Of a stretch of DNA of 64,000 nucleotides, positions 36,321 through 47,120 are shown in pieces (within the stretch, counting starts at the first letter, position 1; the number at the start of each line of letters is the position of its first letter). The notes beneath the pieces were generated by a model. The model did not search any database and was not told the origin of the DNA. It worked only from the letters and a program-made list of their open reading frames with translations. Source of the DNA: Dioscorea cayenensis subsp. rotundata. Lineage: Eukaryota > Streptophyta > Magnoliopsida > Dioscoreales > Dioscoreaceae. The position numbers and the translations under genes were made by a program. Location of the stretch: positions 1,178,001 to 1,242,000 of the forward strand of contig NC_052484.1 in NCBI RefSeq assembly GCF_009730915.1. Direction: 5' to 3'.

Positions 36321-37515
36321 GTATCATCAAACCCTAAATTTTCTTTTTTCTTATAATTTTACTGTGATTTTTGGATCTTTTTGATTTGTTTTTCTTTCCT
36401 CAAAGGATCCATCAATGTTCCTTCTCGTTTTAGGTTTTTTGTTTTTCATTAAAAACCTTTGTTTTGAGCTATGAATCATTGGTTTTTGTTTTGATTAGTT
36501 AATGTAGTTCGTTTTGTGCCCTAATTTTGGTGAAGTTTCACTTTTTGTTTTTTTGTCTTATTTAATTCAATGATTTGTGAATCTTATTCATGCATTAATA
36601 CTCATTGTTTGTCAATTAGTATTTATTCTCAATACTTTTTTGCTTTATTTTTCTATCATGCTTTTTTATTTCTTTAATCAATGGTTTTTTCCGCTCTAAT
36701 TTTGGTAAAATCTCTCTATTTGATCTCTTGGTTTTATTAGCATCGGATCTTCTGTATATGATCCGATTGAACCCTTAAAGTCACTCGTTGAGTTTGCTTT
36801 GCTGTATACGTCCTTGATTTCTTTTTAAATAGAGAGTTTATAATTTATTTGTCAAAAAAATCTAAAAAACTCACTGTTTGATTAAGTCTTCTATTAACCA
36901 ATATCTTTATATTTCTCACTATCTTTGCTCAATTTTCTTTTCATCTTTTGAATAAAAAGTTTATTTTTATCATTAATGTTTCTTATTTTTTATTTTTGAG
37001 AGTTTGAAGTCAATGAAACATTAATTATATAATCAGCAAACACACTATTCTTGTGAGTTTCTTTTCCCCTATTTTTTGTATGTATTTTAGATCAATGAGA
37101 TGATTCCAAGATACCACTTTTGGAGGAATATCCCCTGTTCTTATGTTATCATAATCTCCTTTTTGTTTGCAATTCATAAAATATTCACATGCTGAGTTTA
37201 TGTGACCACTCAAATTATTATTTTTTTTCCTCTTTTCATTAATGTGATTAATTATTTTCATCTCTGCTTGACATTAGATCAAAGTAAGCTCTTCCTTTAT
37301 GTATTCCAAATATTGATCAAGAGAATTGTTTTGACTCTGTAATTTCATTCTTCTTTTTGTATGTTGGTCTTAACTATTTTATTAGAAACAATTGAGAAAG
37401 ATACCAAATTTTATGTTATCATTCTTGTCATTGACTTGATTTTCAACCTACTTTTTCGTTCATCAATTTGTTGTTATTTGCTTCAACGATATTAATGTTG
37501 ATTGTTTTGATCAAG
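36321..37515 (+). other. 5'UTR intron of the PHT1 gene
   Basis: A GTATCATC donor at 36321 follows a leader-like segment. A TGATCAAG acceptor at 37514-37515 (or GTACAG ending at 37521) lies just before the start codon context AACAAACAATGGC. The stretch between is T-rich and has no long open frame. A leader intron is common in plant PHT1 genes. Inferred, not demonstrated. Confidence 0.55.
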
Positions 37516-37535
37516 GTACAGAGAGATAACAAACA

Positions 37536-39143
37536 ATGGCAAGAGAGCAACTTCAAGTGCTTAACGCTCTTGATGGTGCTAAGACTCAATGGTACCATTT
37601 TACGGCGATCATCATCGCTGGAATGGGCTTCTTCACCGATGCTTATGATCTCTTCTGCATTTCACTTGTTACCAAGCTCCTCGGCCGTATCTATTATCAT
37701 GCCGACGGCTCACCTACCCCTGGTTCCCTCCCTCCTAATGTTTCTGCTGCAGTGAACGGTGTCGCCTTTTGTGGTACTCTCTCCGGCCAACTCTTTTTCG
37801 GGTGGCTCGGTGATAAACTCGGTCGGAAAAAAGTCTATGGTATAACTCTCTTGCTCATGGTGATTTGCTCTATTTGCTCCGGTCTGTCTTTCGGTCACAG
37901 TCCTAAAGGTGTCATGGCCACATTATGCTTTTTCCGCTTTTGGCTTGGTTTTGGCATCGGTGGTGATTACCCTCTTTCGGCCACCATCATGTCGGAGTAT
38001 GCAAACAAAAAAACCCGTGGAGGATTCATTGCCGCTGTCTTTGCAATGCAAGGGTTCGGTATCCTCGCCGGAGGAACTGTAGCCATCATCATCTCATATG
38101 TATTCAAAATCAAGTTTCCGGCACCATCCTACAAAGTTGATCCCCTCGGATCGACAATTCCAGAGGCTGACTACATTTGGCGAATAATCCTCATGTTCGG
38201 CGCAATTCCTGCGGCATTAACTTACTATTGGAGGATGAAAATGCCGGAGACGGCAAGGTACACAGCTCTCGTTGCCAAGAATGCTCAACAAGCTGCCTCT
38301 GACATGTCGAAGGTCCTTCAGATTGAGATACAAGAAGATCAATCTAATGCCGAAAAGGTTATCAATGCAAGAGGCCAAAAATATGGTCTTTTCTCTGGCG
38401 AGTTCCTCCGTCATCATGGCCTCCATCTTCTCGGCACAGCAACATGCTGGTTCCTCCTCGACATCGCCTTTTACTCGCAAAACCTCTTCCAGAAAGACAT
38501 CTTCAGCTCAATCAACTGGATTCCTAAAGCAAACACAATGAGTGCAGTTGAAGAAGTTTACAAGATTGCAAGAGCACAAACACTCATAGCACTCTGCGGC
38601 ACCGTCCCCGGCTATTGGTTCACCGTTTTCCTCATCGATAAAATCGGTCGGTTTTCAATTCAGCTTATCGGTTTCGGAATGATGACATTGTTCATGCTTG
38701 GCCTTGCCATTCCTTACCATCACTGGACAACCTCCGGCAATCACATTGGCTTTGTGGTTTTATACGGATTGGCATTCTTCTTCGCCAATTTCGGTCCTAA
38801 CAGCACTACATTCATTGTTCCGGCCGAGATTTTCCCGGCAAGATTGCGGTCAACTTGTCACGGTATTTCAGCTGCTGCTGGCAAGGCGGGGGCGATCATC
38901 GGCTCATTCGGGTTTTTATATGCTGCACAGAACCAAGATAAGGCAAAAGTCGATCACGGATATTCACCGGGGATTGGTGTTCGGAATTCATTGTTTGTTC
39001 TTGCAGCATGCAATCTCTTGGGTTTTTTCTTTACTTTCCTCGTGCCAGAGTCGAAGGGGAAGTCACTGGAGGAAATATCCGGTGAGAATGCTTCTGGCAG
39101 CTCGACGTCGATGACAACTAACGGTGATCTTCCTCCTGTCTGA
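37536..39143 (+). CDS. PHT1: PHT1 high-affinity inorganic phosphate transporter, 535 aa, intact
   Basis: A proton/phosphate symporter of the major facilitator superfamily, expected in the plasma membrane of root or mycorrhizal cells. It is a single open frame of 535 residues, the usual length. It opens [20 protein letters not shown] and shows the conserved TDAYDLF (34-40), GDKLGRKK (92-99) and the PHT1 signature [20 protein letters not shown] (142-161). A long hydrophilic loop follows in the middle, and a late block reads [20 protein letters not shown]. Twelve hydrophobic segments can be traced. Upstream P1BS motifs suggest induction by phosphate starvation. The coding region lacks the single-base breaks seen in its neighbours. 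Which PHT1 paralogue it is cannot be told here. Confidence 0.95.
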   Translation: MAREQLQVLNALDGAKTQWYHFTAIIIAGMGFFTDAYDLFCISLVTKLLGRIYYHADGSPTPGSLPPNVSAAVNGVAFCGTLSGQLFFGWLGDKLGRKKVYGITLLLMVICSICSGLSFGHSPKGVMATLCFFRFWLGFGIGGDYPLSATIMSEYANKKTRGGFIAAVFAMQGFGILAGGTVAIIISYVFKIKFPAPSYKVDPLGSTIPEADYIWRIILMFGAIPAALTYYWRMKMPETARYTALVAKNAQQAASDMSKVLQIEIQEDQSNAEKVINARGQKYGLFSGEFLRHHGLHLLGTATCWFLLDIAFYSQNLFQKDIFSSINWIPKANTMSAVEEVYKIARAQTLIALCGTVPGYWFTVFLIDKIGRFSIQLIGFGMMTLFMLGLAIPYHHWTTSGNHIGFVVLYGLAFFFANFGPNSTTFIVPAEIFPARLRSTCHGISAAAGKAGAIIGSFGFLYAAQNQDKAKVDHGYSPGIGVRNSLFVLAACNLLGFFFTFLVPESKGKSLEEISGENASGSSTSMTTNGDLPPV

Positions 39144-39249
39144 GCCTAATCTCATTCCTTGAGAATATTATAGTATTCTCTTAGAATTCAATTCACTCTT
39201 TTATATACTCTTTATGTTTATTGAAACCATGCTTTGCAGCAAACCTTTA

Positions 39250-39516
39250 ATTTACTATGCACTTCTTGTGTTGTTTTCATCTTAGAATTAACAAAATTTG
39301 GTGTAGAAATAGTTTACTAGATATTTCTTTTGAAGAGAAAAAAAGGGAGATCATGTTTATATATGTATATATATACAGGGAAAATATTAACTGCGGACGT
39401 TCGTCCGTAGCTATTTACTATGCACTTCTTGTGTTGTTTTCATTTTAGAATTAACAAAATTTGGTGTAGAAATGGTTTATTAGATTTTCTTTTAAAGAAA
39501 AAAGAAGGGAGATCAT

Positions 39517-39530
<14 letters not shown>
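39250..39530 (+). repeat. ~115-bp direct duplication behind PHT1
   Basis: TTTACTATGCACTTCTTGTG begins both copies (about 39252 and 39413). They share the line through TTAGAATTAACAAAATTTGG and end in GGGAGATCATGTTTATATAT. Between them lies a short insert holding a hairpin (CTGCGGACG TT CGTCCGTAG, about 39391-39410). Confidence 0.75.
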
Positions 39531-39551
<21 letters not shown>

Positions 39552-39800
39552 TATATATATATAACTATCTGAGACGTTTCGTCCCAGTAACTGAGCATAA
39601 TGCCAAATATGATGTTACAGTGAAATATGATTAAAGATTAGTTGGATTAGATTTGGATAGTATTGCACATCCTATTTTTCACTGTGCTACTATTTATAAA
39701 AACAGTAATACTATTTATTGAACAGTGTTGGACCAGTTGGATTGAAAATCCAACTTGATAGCAACGTCCGTAGATTTAAAATCTACGCACGTACATAGAT
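39386..39800. other. hairpin-bounded segment, possible small transposon
   Basis: The left side carries CGGACGTTCGTCCG and a second loop GAGACGTTTCGTCCC near 39571-39585. The right side has AACGTCCGTAG followed by the palindrome CGTAGATTTAAAATCTACG near 39768-39787. CGGACGTT thus occurs at both ends in opposite orientation. No target duplication was recognised and the segment includes one copy of the direct duplication, so its history is unclear. Confidence 0.3.
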
Positions 39801-40839
39801 GATTCATTGTCATATATATATATATATATATAATTATTTTTTGATATACAAGCAAATAACGTCAGAGGTTTCTTGTAAGGTTAGCAATGCACATGCATGC
39901 TTATAGAGTGACATTAATTAATGATATATAAGGAACAACCATATTAATTAATTTATAAGTAGTTTCTTATTTATAAATTATTTTGATTTATTTATATCTT
40001 TGGCACATGCCCGTTAATTAGAAAATTTTATAAAAAAACATCGATTGATATATATTTATATTTATATGCATTTATTGATATGCAAACATACAACGTGAGA
40101 GGTTTAGTGAGGGCAAGGCCAACCATGCATGCATGTTGGTAAAGTGATGACAAAGGCATGAGGAACAAACATATAAAACCATATTAAATTAGGTACCCTT
40201 TTTTATAAAATTATTTTTATTTTTATATGCACCTTTCTAGCCCAAGTTAATTAAAATAGTATAAAAAATAAATTATCAAAGTTTAATATATACGTGCTGG
40301 CAAAGATTGACATATACTTTTATAAAATGATTAAATTGACTTAATAATAAATTTAATCAAGCACACAAACTTTCAATGAAGGAAGACTACTAAAGGGTTT
40401 TTTTCATTTTTATTTTTATAATTTATTTGTATATATTTTGTGTTCAAACTACTTCTTATGTATGATGTGTGATGATGCATAGTGTTTGCATAATAAAAAT
40501 AAAAAAATAAAAAAATCAACATTGAGAAAAATAGATGAAAAATAAAAAATTACTTTATCCCTTAAAAATCGTATCCCCTATATATGCTACAGACTTAAAT
40601 ATTTGTATATATATATATATATAGTTACAAATTTACTTCACCTATATTCATATATATTCTTAACCACTTTTTAGTTAATTTATTGGCACCGATCCCATTT
40701 AGGATATTCTCGTCTTGCTGAGAAGACGGTTTTAAATCTCAATTCACGTAGGCTGAGAGCACATGTGTATTGAAAAATTAATTCCGCATCTATGCATGTC
40801 TTTAACGCATGACTTGTCCACATTTCATAATAATAATAA
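39801..40839. other. spacer, no gene
   Basis: AT-rich DNA with (TA)n tracts near 39815-39830 and 40606-40622. The word GCAAATAACGTCAGAGGTTT near 39852 and GCAAACATACAACGTGAGAGG near 40082 mark two diverged copies of a ~230-bp stretch. No gene was recognised. Confidence 0.45.
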
Positions 40840-41525
40840 GTGGAAATTGCCAAAAAAACCCTACAACTTTGCCAAATTGCCAAACAAACCCCCATAGTTT
40901 CGGAATACCCAAAAACCCCTTCCTTTTCAACTCCATGATTTTGAAACCCCCAAAGTACGTAACGGCATTAAACGGAGTGTATTTAAAATTTTATGGGACG
41001 AAAAATGCCCTTGTACGGAAGTCGTGGTCTGCACCCATTTCGGTGGTGTGAGAGGAAGTGGGTGGGTTTTTTTCTTAGGCATTACAGTCGCTTGTCTTCT
41101 CTCAACTCGCGACTCGACTCAACTCGCGTCTCCGACTCTTCTCTTCCCACCGCACTCTTCTCTTTCCACGCGTCTCGAAGAAGAAGTCCCGTGCAAGTAT
41201 TCGGCATTTCAGTCACCTGCGGTCTAAGGTATTCATTATGGTTTTTGTTAACTATTACATTATGAAGAGACATTTTTTTCGGTTTTTGGTTTGTGATTTT
41301 TGTTTTTTTGTTGGAAGACATTGAAGCTTTTCGAGGGGATTAATCGGTGGGGTTTTGTTAGTCTGCAGGGAGATGTCTCGGCTAGGGTTTTTGTTTTTGT
41401 TTTACATTTTCGTCTATGTATACTGATCGAAATGGTTTTTCCGATTGTTGTGCTTTGTGTAATGTTTATAATCTACGTTTACCCGTTCGATTGATATGGT
41501 TGCGAGTTGTAAAAATGAGGTCTCC

Positions 41526-41675
41526 GTTTAAACAATGAGCTTTTACCGGTTTAAGTTAGTTCGTCTCCGTTTAATTATTTGTATCTCTGTTTAATAGTAT
41601 ACGTCATCTGCTTAAAAATGATATCGGTGTTTAAGAGCGAGTGTTCTACGTTTAACAAATTACATTTCAGCTTAA
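41526..41675 (+). repeat. phased GTTTAA array 1
   Basis: Eight copies of G(T/C)TTAA start at 41526, 41549, 41569, 41589, 41610, 41629, 41650 and 41670. Spacings are 23, 20, 20, 21, 19, 21 and 20 bp. The sequence between copies is not conserved. The array lies in an intron-like segment before the first peptidase exon. Confidence 0.9.
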
Positions 41676-42538
41676 CAATGTGCTATTATTGTCGCGAGCT
41701 TGTGATTATGGCGGTCGATCTAGTTAATAGGGCGATGCTACTTGACACCCGTGTAGTGGAGACCGTGGGTCGAATTGAAAGTTCACATGATCCCTCGACA
41801 TCGGGAGATCATCCGAAGGACACCGTTCACGGCATTCTTGAGTTGGAGTCTGTATACCAAGAGCGGGCCCTTCTTGACTCTACAGTTGCGAGATACGATA
41901 ACCGCACTGATAAATTCGAGGATCGGGAAAGCATCTCGACTTTCGGGACCGAAGATGTGGCGATCGTTCTTGGCTGCGTTGCGATGGGGAGGCGATCGTG
42001 TTTTGAGAAGAAGAAAACACGGTCAGCTTTCGAAGAGAGATATTTATCGAAGACGTACGAGAGACACAGAGACTCCATCAGGAGCACTCTTCAGCAACTC
42101 GTTGGGACGAGAGGGAGAAGAGGAGAATTTTGCCAAACTACTGATGGTGTACCTCCTGGGTACAATCCTCTTCCCAAATACCTCCTGCTCGGTTCCTAAC
42201 TGGATCGGGTGATTATGTCGATGATCTACTGGAATGGGCGCTACGCATAGGGCATGCAGCGACGCATGTGGCTTATGGAGGACATACCATGGCCGCTACC
42301 CGAGTGCAATCTAGATCGCGCGGGGAAGAAGACCAACACCGGGTATGTTAAGGGTTCGCGGTGGCGCTTAACATCCGGGTTTCTACGAGTGGACCCGGAA
42401 CCCGGAAGAAAGTCCGTTTTTGCAAGATCCCAAGGATCTTTGTGCTACGGTGAAAATACTTACAGGAAGCAAGCGGCGATAGAGACGAGTTTGTCATCTC
42501 TCGAAGGAAAAGAGGTAATAATTCAAAAAAATATTTTT

Positions 42539-42753
42539 GTTTAATCGTAGGCGTTAACGTTTAACCATATCATTTACCGTTTAACTTTTATTCATCTATC
42601 GTTTAAAATTATAACTTACCGTTTAACTTTGTTCAACTACCGTTTAAACTTTTTAGTTTAATGTTTAATTTGTTTGTTTCTTGTTTAACACAATAGGTTA
42701 TAACGTTTAAATATACGAGAGTTACATATGTAAATATAGTTTTAATTGTTTAA
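42539..42753 (+). repeat. phased GTTTAA array 2
   Basis: Copies of GTTTAA start at 42539, 42559, 42579, 42601, 42621, 42642, 42663, 42683, 42705 and, after one missed step, 42748. It lies between a GT donor at 42516 and an AG acceptor at 42796, so it fills an intron. Confidence 0.9.
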
Positions 42754-43919
42754 ACTAAATAATTTACGCTAAGATTGTTTGCTTTTACACATGCTAGTTT
42801 CCGAGTGGTTCCCGTGAATCTGTCATGAAGAAGTATTTGTTCGGGCCAACCGTCGATCGGATGCTATTGCTCGGGAACCGCTTGCTCAAAGGCAAGATGA
42901 GAGGGCAACCTCTTCCTTGCGCTGCGGACGCCCGTTCTCCCCGCTTCCGTGTCAAAAGCGCATTCGTCGAGGCCGAGAAGCCCTCCCCAGCCCCGCTGGG
43001 CCGTGGCTTCCCCGACCGTGTCGGCCCCGAGCGTGGCGGCTCCCACGGCACTAAGCGAGGGATGTCAGCTCGCAACTCTCATGCGAGCTTGCGATTTTTG
43101 ATGACCGAGTTCCCTCGGCATCGTCGCTCGGGTGGAGGCATTGGAAGGCCGGTCGCAGATCTAATCGATCGCGCCTTCCCTTCAAACAAATGAAGCACCC
43201 GGGACGGATACGCCCGTCGGAGTTCGACGACGAGGACATCATCGGGTGGCCCTTCAAAGACGGCCTCATTCGAAGAAGCTTGCAAAAAGAGGAAAACAAT
43301 AATGCCTCCGTCTCCACGTCTTGCGGTGACGATGAAATAATAAGCGGCACCATCGGCGCAGCACCATCGGCCGGTGATGTTGTTAGCGTTGATGACATGC
43401 CCATCACGGTGGAGGAGATTGAAGATGGCGCCGAGTTTGCCGCGGTGGAAAAAGATCAAATCGACTACTGTTGTTGACGACATCATGCGCATCTGGTGGA
43501 GCCGCGGCGTGACGATCGCGGCATCAAAGATGGACACAATCCATGAAGAAGAACAACCGGGACAGCGTTGTGTCTCCCATTGATCTCTGCTGCGTGGAAC
43601 TCACGGTTGAGAAGGTCGTTGAGTCTATCCTCAGCGAAGTGGAATTCACGGTGGAACCAGCGGTGACCGTGCGCGCATCGAGGCGGACACAATCCCACAA
43701 GAACAAGAAGCATGTAAAGGAAGTGTCTCCCGTTGATCTTTGCAGTCGTGCCCCCATTAAAGGAAGCCAATAAAAAAGTAGAAGAACTTCGGAAAGTCTT
43801 CATTCCGAAGAAAAAAAAATACGTTGGCCAATCCCGCCTCAATAAGTACTGACGAGGGAGTTGATAAGGATCTTCCTCAGCGCCCTATGGACAAATAAGT
43901 TTGAAGTTTTTATGATATT

Positions 43920-44071
43920 GTTTAAAAGCTGTTTTAGTTACCATTTAAGTAGGAGCGTTAACGTTTAAAATTCTGAGATAACATTTAACTTATAAGTGAT
44001 ACCCTTTAAATATTACAGTTACCGTTTAAACCATTCAATATAGAATTTAAAGTTTATACTTTAACGTTTAA
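43920..44071 (+). repeat. phased NTTTAA array 3
   Basis: NTTTAA words start at 43920, 43943, 43963, 43983, 44004, 44023, 44045 and 44066. Spacings are 19 to 23 bp. The array follows the charged middle region and precedes the peptidase core. Confidence 0.88.
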
Positions 44072-44920
44072 TTTTTATACTTACAACATTGTTTACATGT
44101 CTTTGTTCCGTTCAACCACGACAGCATCGTGTGGAAGAATGACTCTGTCGGCACCACACGGGCCAATCTATTCGACACGCTTTCGAGGGAAGGAGATGGT
44201 CACGAGCGATGTGATGGGCGCGTTCGTATGTATCTTGCAAAAAGGCGATGAGCGTAGTGCCATATCGTTATAAGAGGCGCCTCCATCACACGCGACTCGG
44301 CCTTGTTCATGTCAAAGCGAGGCGACGGCGCACATGAATCCACGATGGCTATGATTGGAGATGCTGCGCGCAACTTGCATGAAGTGGACATCGTCATCCT
44401 CCCGATAATTATGAGTGGCCACTTCCATGTAAACGTAGTCCTTGACAATGAAAAAAACAAGAATACTGAGGCATTATTCTTCATGCCAAAGCGAAGAATA
44501 CGATAAAAAGCGCTAGAAATGGTAAGTGCTTTTAATAATTTGTGTTTGTGTAATAGTGTTCGATAAATAATCGGCATTCTAATATGAACTTGATATATCT
44601 CAACAGTGGAACCTATTCGACATCCGTGATCGACATGGAGTTGGGCGAGTCGGCGACTCGAAAGTACACGCTTGTTCACGACTATGAAGCCCCAGCGAGA
44701 AAAAGGAAGTGTCGACTGCGGCGTACTATGTCATGCGGTTTATCGAGCGATTACTCACCCGGTGAAGCTACTGGGTACGCAGCGGGCCTGGCGTCCCTTA
44801 TCCGCGATTAAGGTATGTTTCCGCATACTTAGGGAGGGAGGCGGTAGGCATCACGGCCAGGAGGGAGTCTTCATAGCGGGTTCTTAGTCATTCTTTCTAT
44901 ATTTGTATACACGATTCTTT

Positions 44921-45026
44921 CTTTAATAATCCAGTTCATTGTTTAACATACACTTTCGGTGTTTAAGTATATAGTTCATTGTGTAAATATCAATGTAATT
45001 GTTTAAACTCCGTTTCTATGTGTAAA
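44921..45026 (+). repeat. phased GTTTAA array 4
   Basis: CTTTAA, GTTTAA, GTTTAA, GTGTAA, GTTTAA and GTGTAA start at about 44920, 44941, 44961, 44981, 45001 and 45020, almost exactly every 20 bp. It lies just behind the peptidase reading frame, in what would be its 3' untranslated region. Confidence 0.88.
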
Positions 45027-45304
45027 AGCGAACCGAGGAGGAGTGTACACTAAGCGGGGTCATAGTCATTGTATAGGGTGTAATAGTTTCAAATGTAAAC
45101 CAGGTTTAAATTCAATTCATTTTTCAGAAGAAACATGACAAATTTTTGTCGATGTAAATGTACATGTATCTAAATTCAATTAAATTCATTCATTTCGTTT
45201 TGAGGTTACGTTCTTGTTGGATGATATTGTAGTCCGAGGGTACATTATCGGGTAGGGTTCTGCTTTCATTTTCATTTTTCATTATCGGCTAATATCAACA
45301 TTCA

Positions 45305-45417
45305 TTTTAACTGTATAATGATAACTTTTGTCCTTTAACTTTCGTTTTCTCTGTTTAAGTTTAGGTTTCTCTGTTTAAATTTAATATTTTCTGTTTAAAA
45401 ATATCCTTATTATTTAA
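45305..45417 (+). repeat. phased NTTTAA array 5
   Basis: Words start at 45305, then (one step empty) 45333, 45353, 45373, 45393 and 45412, the last four steps being 20, 20, 20 and 19 bp. CTCTGTTTAA recurs in the middle copies. Confidence 0.8.
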
Positions 45418-45612
45418 TAATATCAATGTAATTACAACAAAAAAATATACTTAATATTTTTCGTTTAAAATATCCTTATTACTTAATAATCTCTTATAGA
45501 GTGTAATGTAATGTTCCGATTTTTTTATGTGCGACGGGGAGTGGAAGCGGCTTGGGGAAGCCGTGTATTAGTGCAGCAGGGGAACCGCTAGCACCATCCG
45601 GGTTATACATTT

Positions 45613-46125
45613 TAAGCGGATACAAATTTATTTTAAGCGATAAAAAAATAGCAGTTAAACAGAAAGAATAAAATATTTAAAAGCGTAAGAGATATATTTA
45701 AATATAAAAGTTCGATATTTAAACAATAATAAAAGTATATACACAATGCCTGGTACTGGCCAGATTCGTTTCCACGATGCGAGTTGTGACACGAAAGCGT
45801 GTGCAATGGCTACATGCAACTTGCGGACCTCGGACGCTTACGACTCGATCCTTTTTCGTCTAGGACACCCGGGTTGCCTTCTCAAGTCGCGGGCGGTGCA
45901 TAGCGCGGTTCGCGATTTTTTCATCCATCGACTGTCGTTTGTCCGGTATGATGTGGAGCGAAGCGGTTCGAATTCTGCTTGACACTTTGAGTTTTAAGCG
46001 AACCGCGATCGATATTTAAGCCCGAGACACAAAATATTTTAAAGCGATAAACGTAAATCTTAAGCGTTAAAACAAAAAGGTTAAATAATAAGTTAATAAG
46101 TTGATCGAGAGCGATAGTGTTTAAA
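45613..46125 (-). repeat. phased arrays 6 and 7, inverted orientation (TTAAGC/TTAAAC)
   Basis: Here the word reads TTAAGC or TTAAAC on the plus strand, so it is GCTTAA/GTTTAA on the minus strand. TTAA starts are 45613, 45633, 45655, 45677, 45698 and 45719, then, beyond a GC-rich exon-like block, 45994, 46016, 46039, 46060, 46081 and 46121. Spacings are mostly 20-23 bp. Confidence 0.82.
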
Positions 46126-46505
46126 TGGAAACTTGATAAATGTAACGGTGGCAGGGGATAATAAACAATAATTAACTTCTACAACTATATAAACATAAGC
46201 GAGAAGAAACTTACAGCGAAAGAACTGCGTTTTCGGTGAGATCTGATGCCATACATACATCTCGACAACGAGATCAACGACGAGAACGTTTGAAGATGGA
46301 GTACACGTCGACATCTGTTGGAAGTCGACCTCGTTTTATATGGGACATCTGGTTTTATGTCCATCCAGGTGTGATAAACTTCACAGACCGCGGAAATATC
46401 GAGGACCCCATCGCTCACATATTTCATGCTAAAACGATTCCCCAAAAGTCGGTAGTGGTGAACATTAGCACTCGTCCTCCAGGTTGTATCTAGCGATAGC
46501 GCCAA
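45740..46505 (-). pseudogene. unidentified minus-strand gene in the right part of the element
   Basis: A frame from 46505 down to about 46215 reads LDTTWRTSANVHHYRLLGNR, later SDGVLDISAVCEVYHTWMDI, and runs into a good donor (CGCT/GTAAGTTTC). After a spacer rich in the 20-bp word, GC-rich sequence resumes at about 45985 and continues to about 45745, including a second donor-like GTC/GTAAGC. I do not recognise the protein. It would be convergent to the Ulp1-like gene. Coding status is inferred from GC content, splice-like borders and the orientation switch of the repeat word. Confidence 0.35.
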
Positions 46506-46544
46506 AACTCTCCATAATTTTAATCGGAAGAGCTAAAGGTGAAT

Positions 46545-46620
46545 ACACCAAATGAGAAGAAGAAGAAAAGAAGAAGAAGAAGAAGAACAAGAAGAACAAG
46601 AACAAGAACAAGAAGAACAG
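46545..46620. repeat. (GAA)n/(CAAGAA)n purine tract
   Basis: A purine-rich simple repeat of AGAAGA and ACAAGA units near the right end of the Mutator-like element, upstream of the minus-strand reading frame. Confidence 0.7.
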
Positions 46621-47120
46621 AGATATGAGCCTTCAACTTTGTTTGAGAAAAAGCAAGCGAGGAGACATTGAAAAACTATCATAAAGAAGTTATGATTGGC
46701 GTAATTTTTCCACTTTTGCAAGGGCAAAAAGGAATTTCATGTCGTGGACCCACTTCAACTTACGCGGGGTTAAAAAGGAATGTAAAATATAACGGAGGGT
46801 TAGTCAAAAGGTGTGCAAAAAGTTGGAGGGGGTTTTTGGGAAGTTTTGAAAATTACGAGGGGTGAACAGTAATTTCCCCTAAAATAAATAAACAAAAAAA
46901 ATAGTGCTGATTTAAAAATAAAATACAATAGTAAAATAGTTCATTCACTTGAAAACTCAAAATATACTTAACACACATGAAATTTTGTTCCTTTATTCAT
47001 CATATCAACCTTGATAGGTTGGTAATAAGGACCTTATTTATATGATTCAAGAAGGATACCTCTCCTTCCCCCCATCTACTACATAAAACGCATGCATGTA
47101 AAAATATACATACACTCAAA

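Larger units (their letters stand above)
41690..44887 (+). pseudogene. Ulp1-like (C48) cysteine peptidase gene inside the Mutator-like element, broken
   Basis: Ulp1-type domains cleave SUMO-like conjugates; in MULEs their role is unknown. The N-terminal part (41709-42210) shows TRSAFEERYLSKTYERHRDS and, in a shifted frame, LGTILFPNTSCSVPNWI, familiar from MULE-borne Ulp1 proteins. A middle charged region spans about 42797-43900. The peptidase core lies at 44300-44790, with a histidine in MSGHFHVNVVLDN (codon 44420-44422), a WNLFDIRD-like stretch after 44606, and the cysteine in SVDCGVLCHAVYRAI (codon 44717-44719). Intron borders such as GAG/GTAATA (42516), CTAG/ (42796), ATG/GTAAGT (about 44521) and CAACAG/ (44606) are visible. 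Several frameshifts and stops interrupt it. Confidence 0.65.
40840..46879 (+). mobile_element. Mutator-like element with Ulp1-type peptidase relic (KAONASHI-like)
   Basis: The ends are imperfect inverted repeats. The left reads GTGGAAATTGCC, then CCCTACAACTTTGCCAAATTGC; the right, read inwards, is GGGGAAATTACTG, then CCCCTCGTAATTTTCAAAAC, both followed by runs of CCCAAAAACCCC. Flanking 9-mers (TAATAATAA and TAAAATAAA) are AT-rich and match only partly, so the target duplication is not convincing. The interior encodes a C48 (Ulp1) peptidase-like protein, known from plant MULEs of the KAONASHI kind. I found no MURA transposase, so it is probably non-autonomous. The interior is distinctly GC-richer than the host DNA, apart from its GTTTAA-array segments. 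Confidence 0.7.

Noticed and set aside
40830-46890. 9-bp target-site duplication of the Mutator-like element
   Set aside because: The flanking AT-rich 9-mers agree at only about six positions, no better than chance in such DNA.
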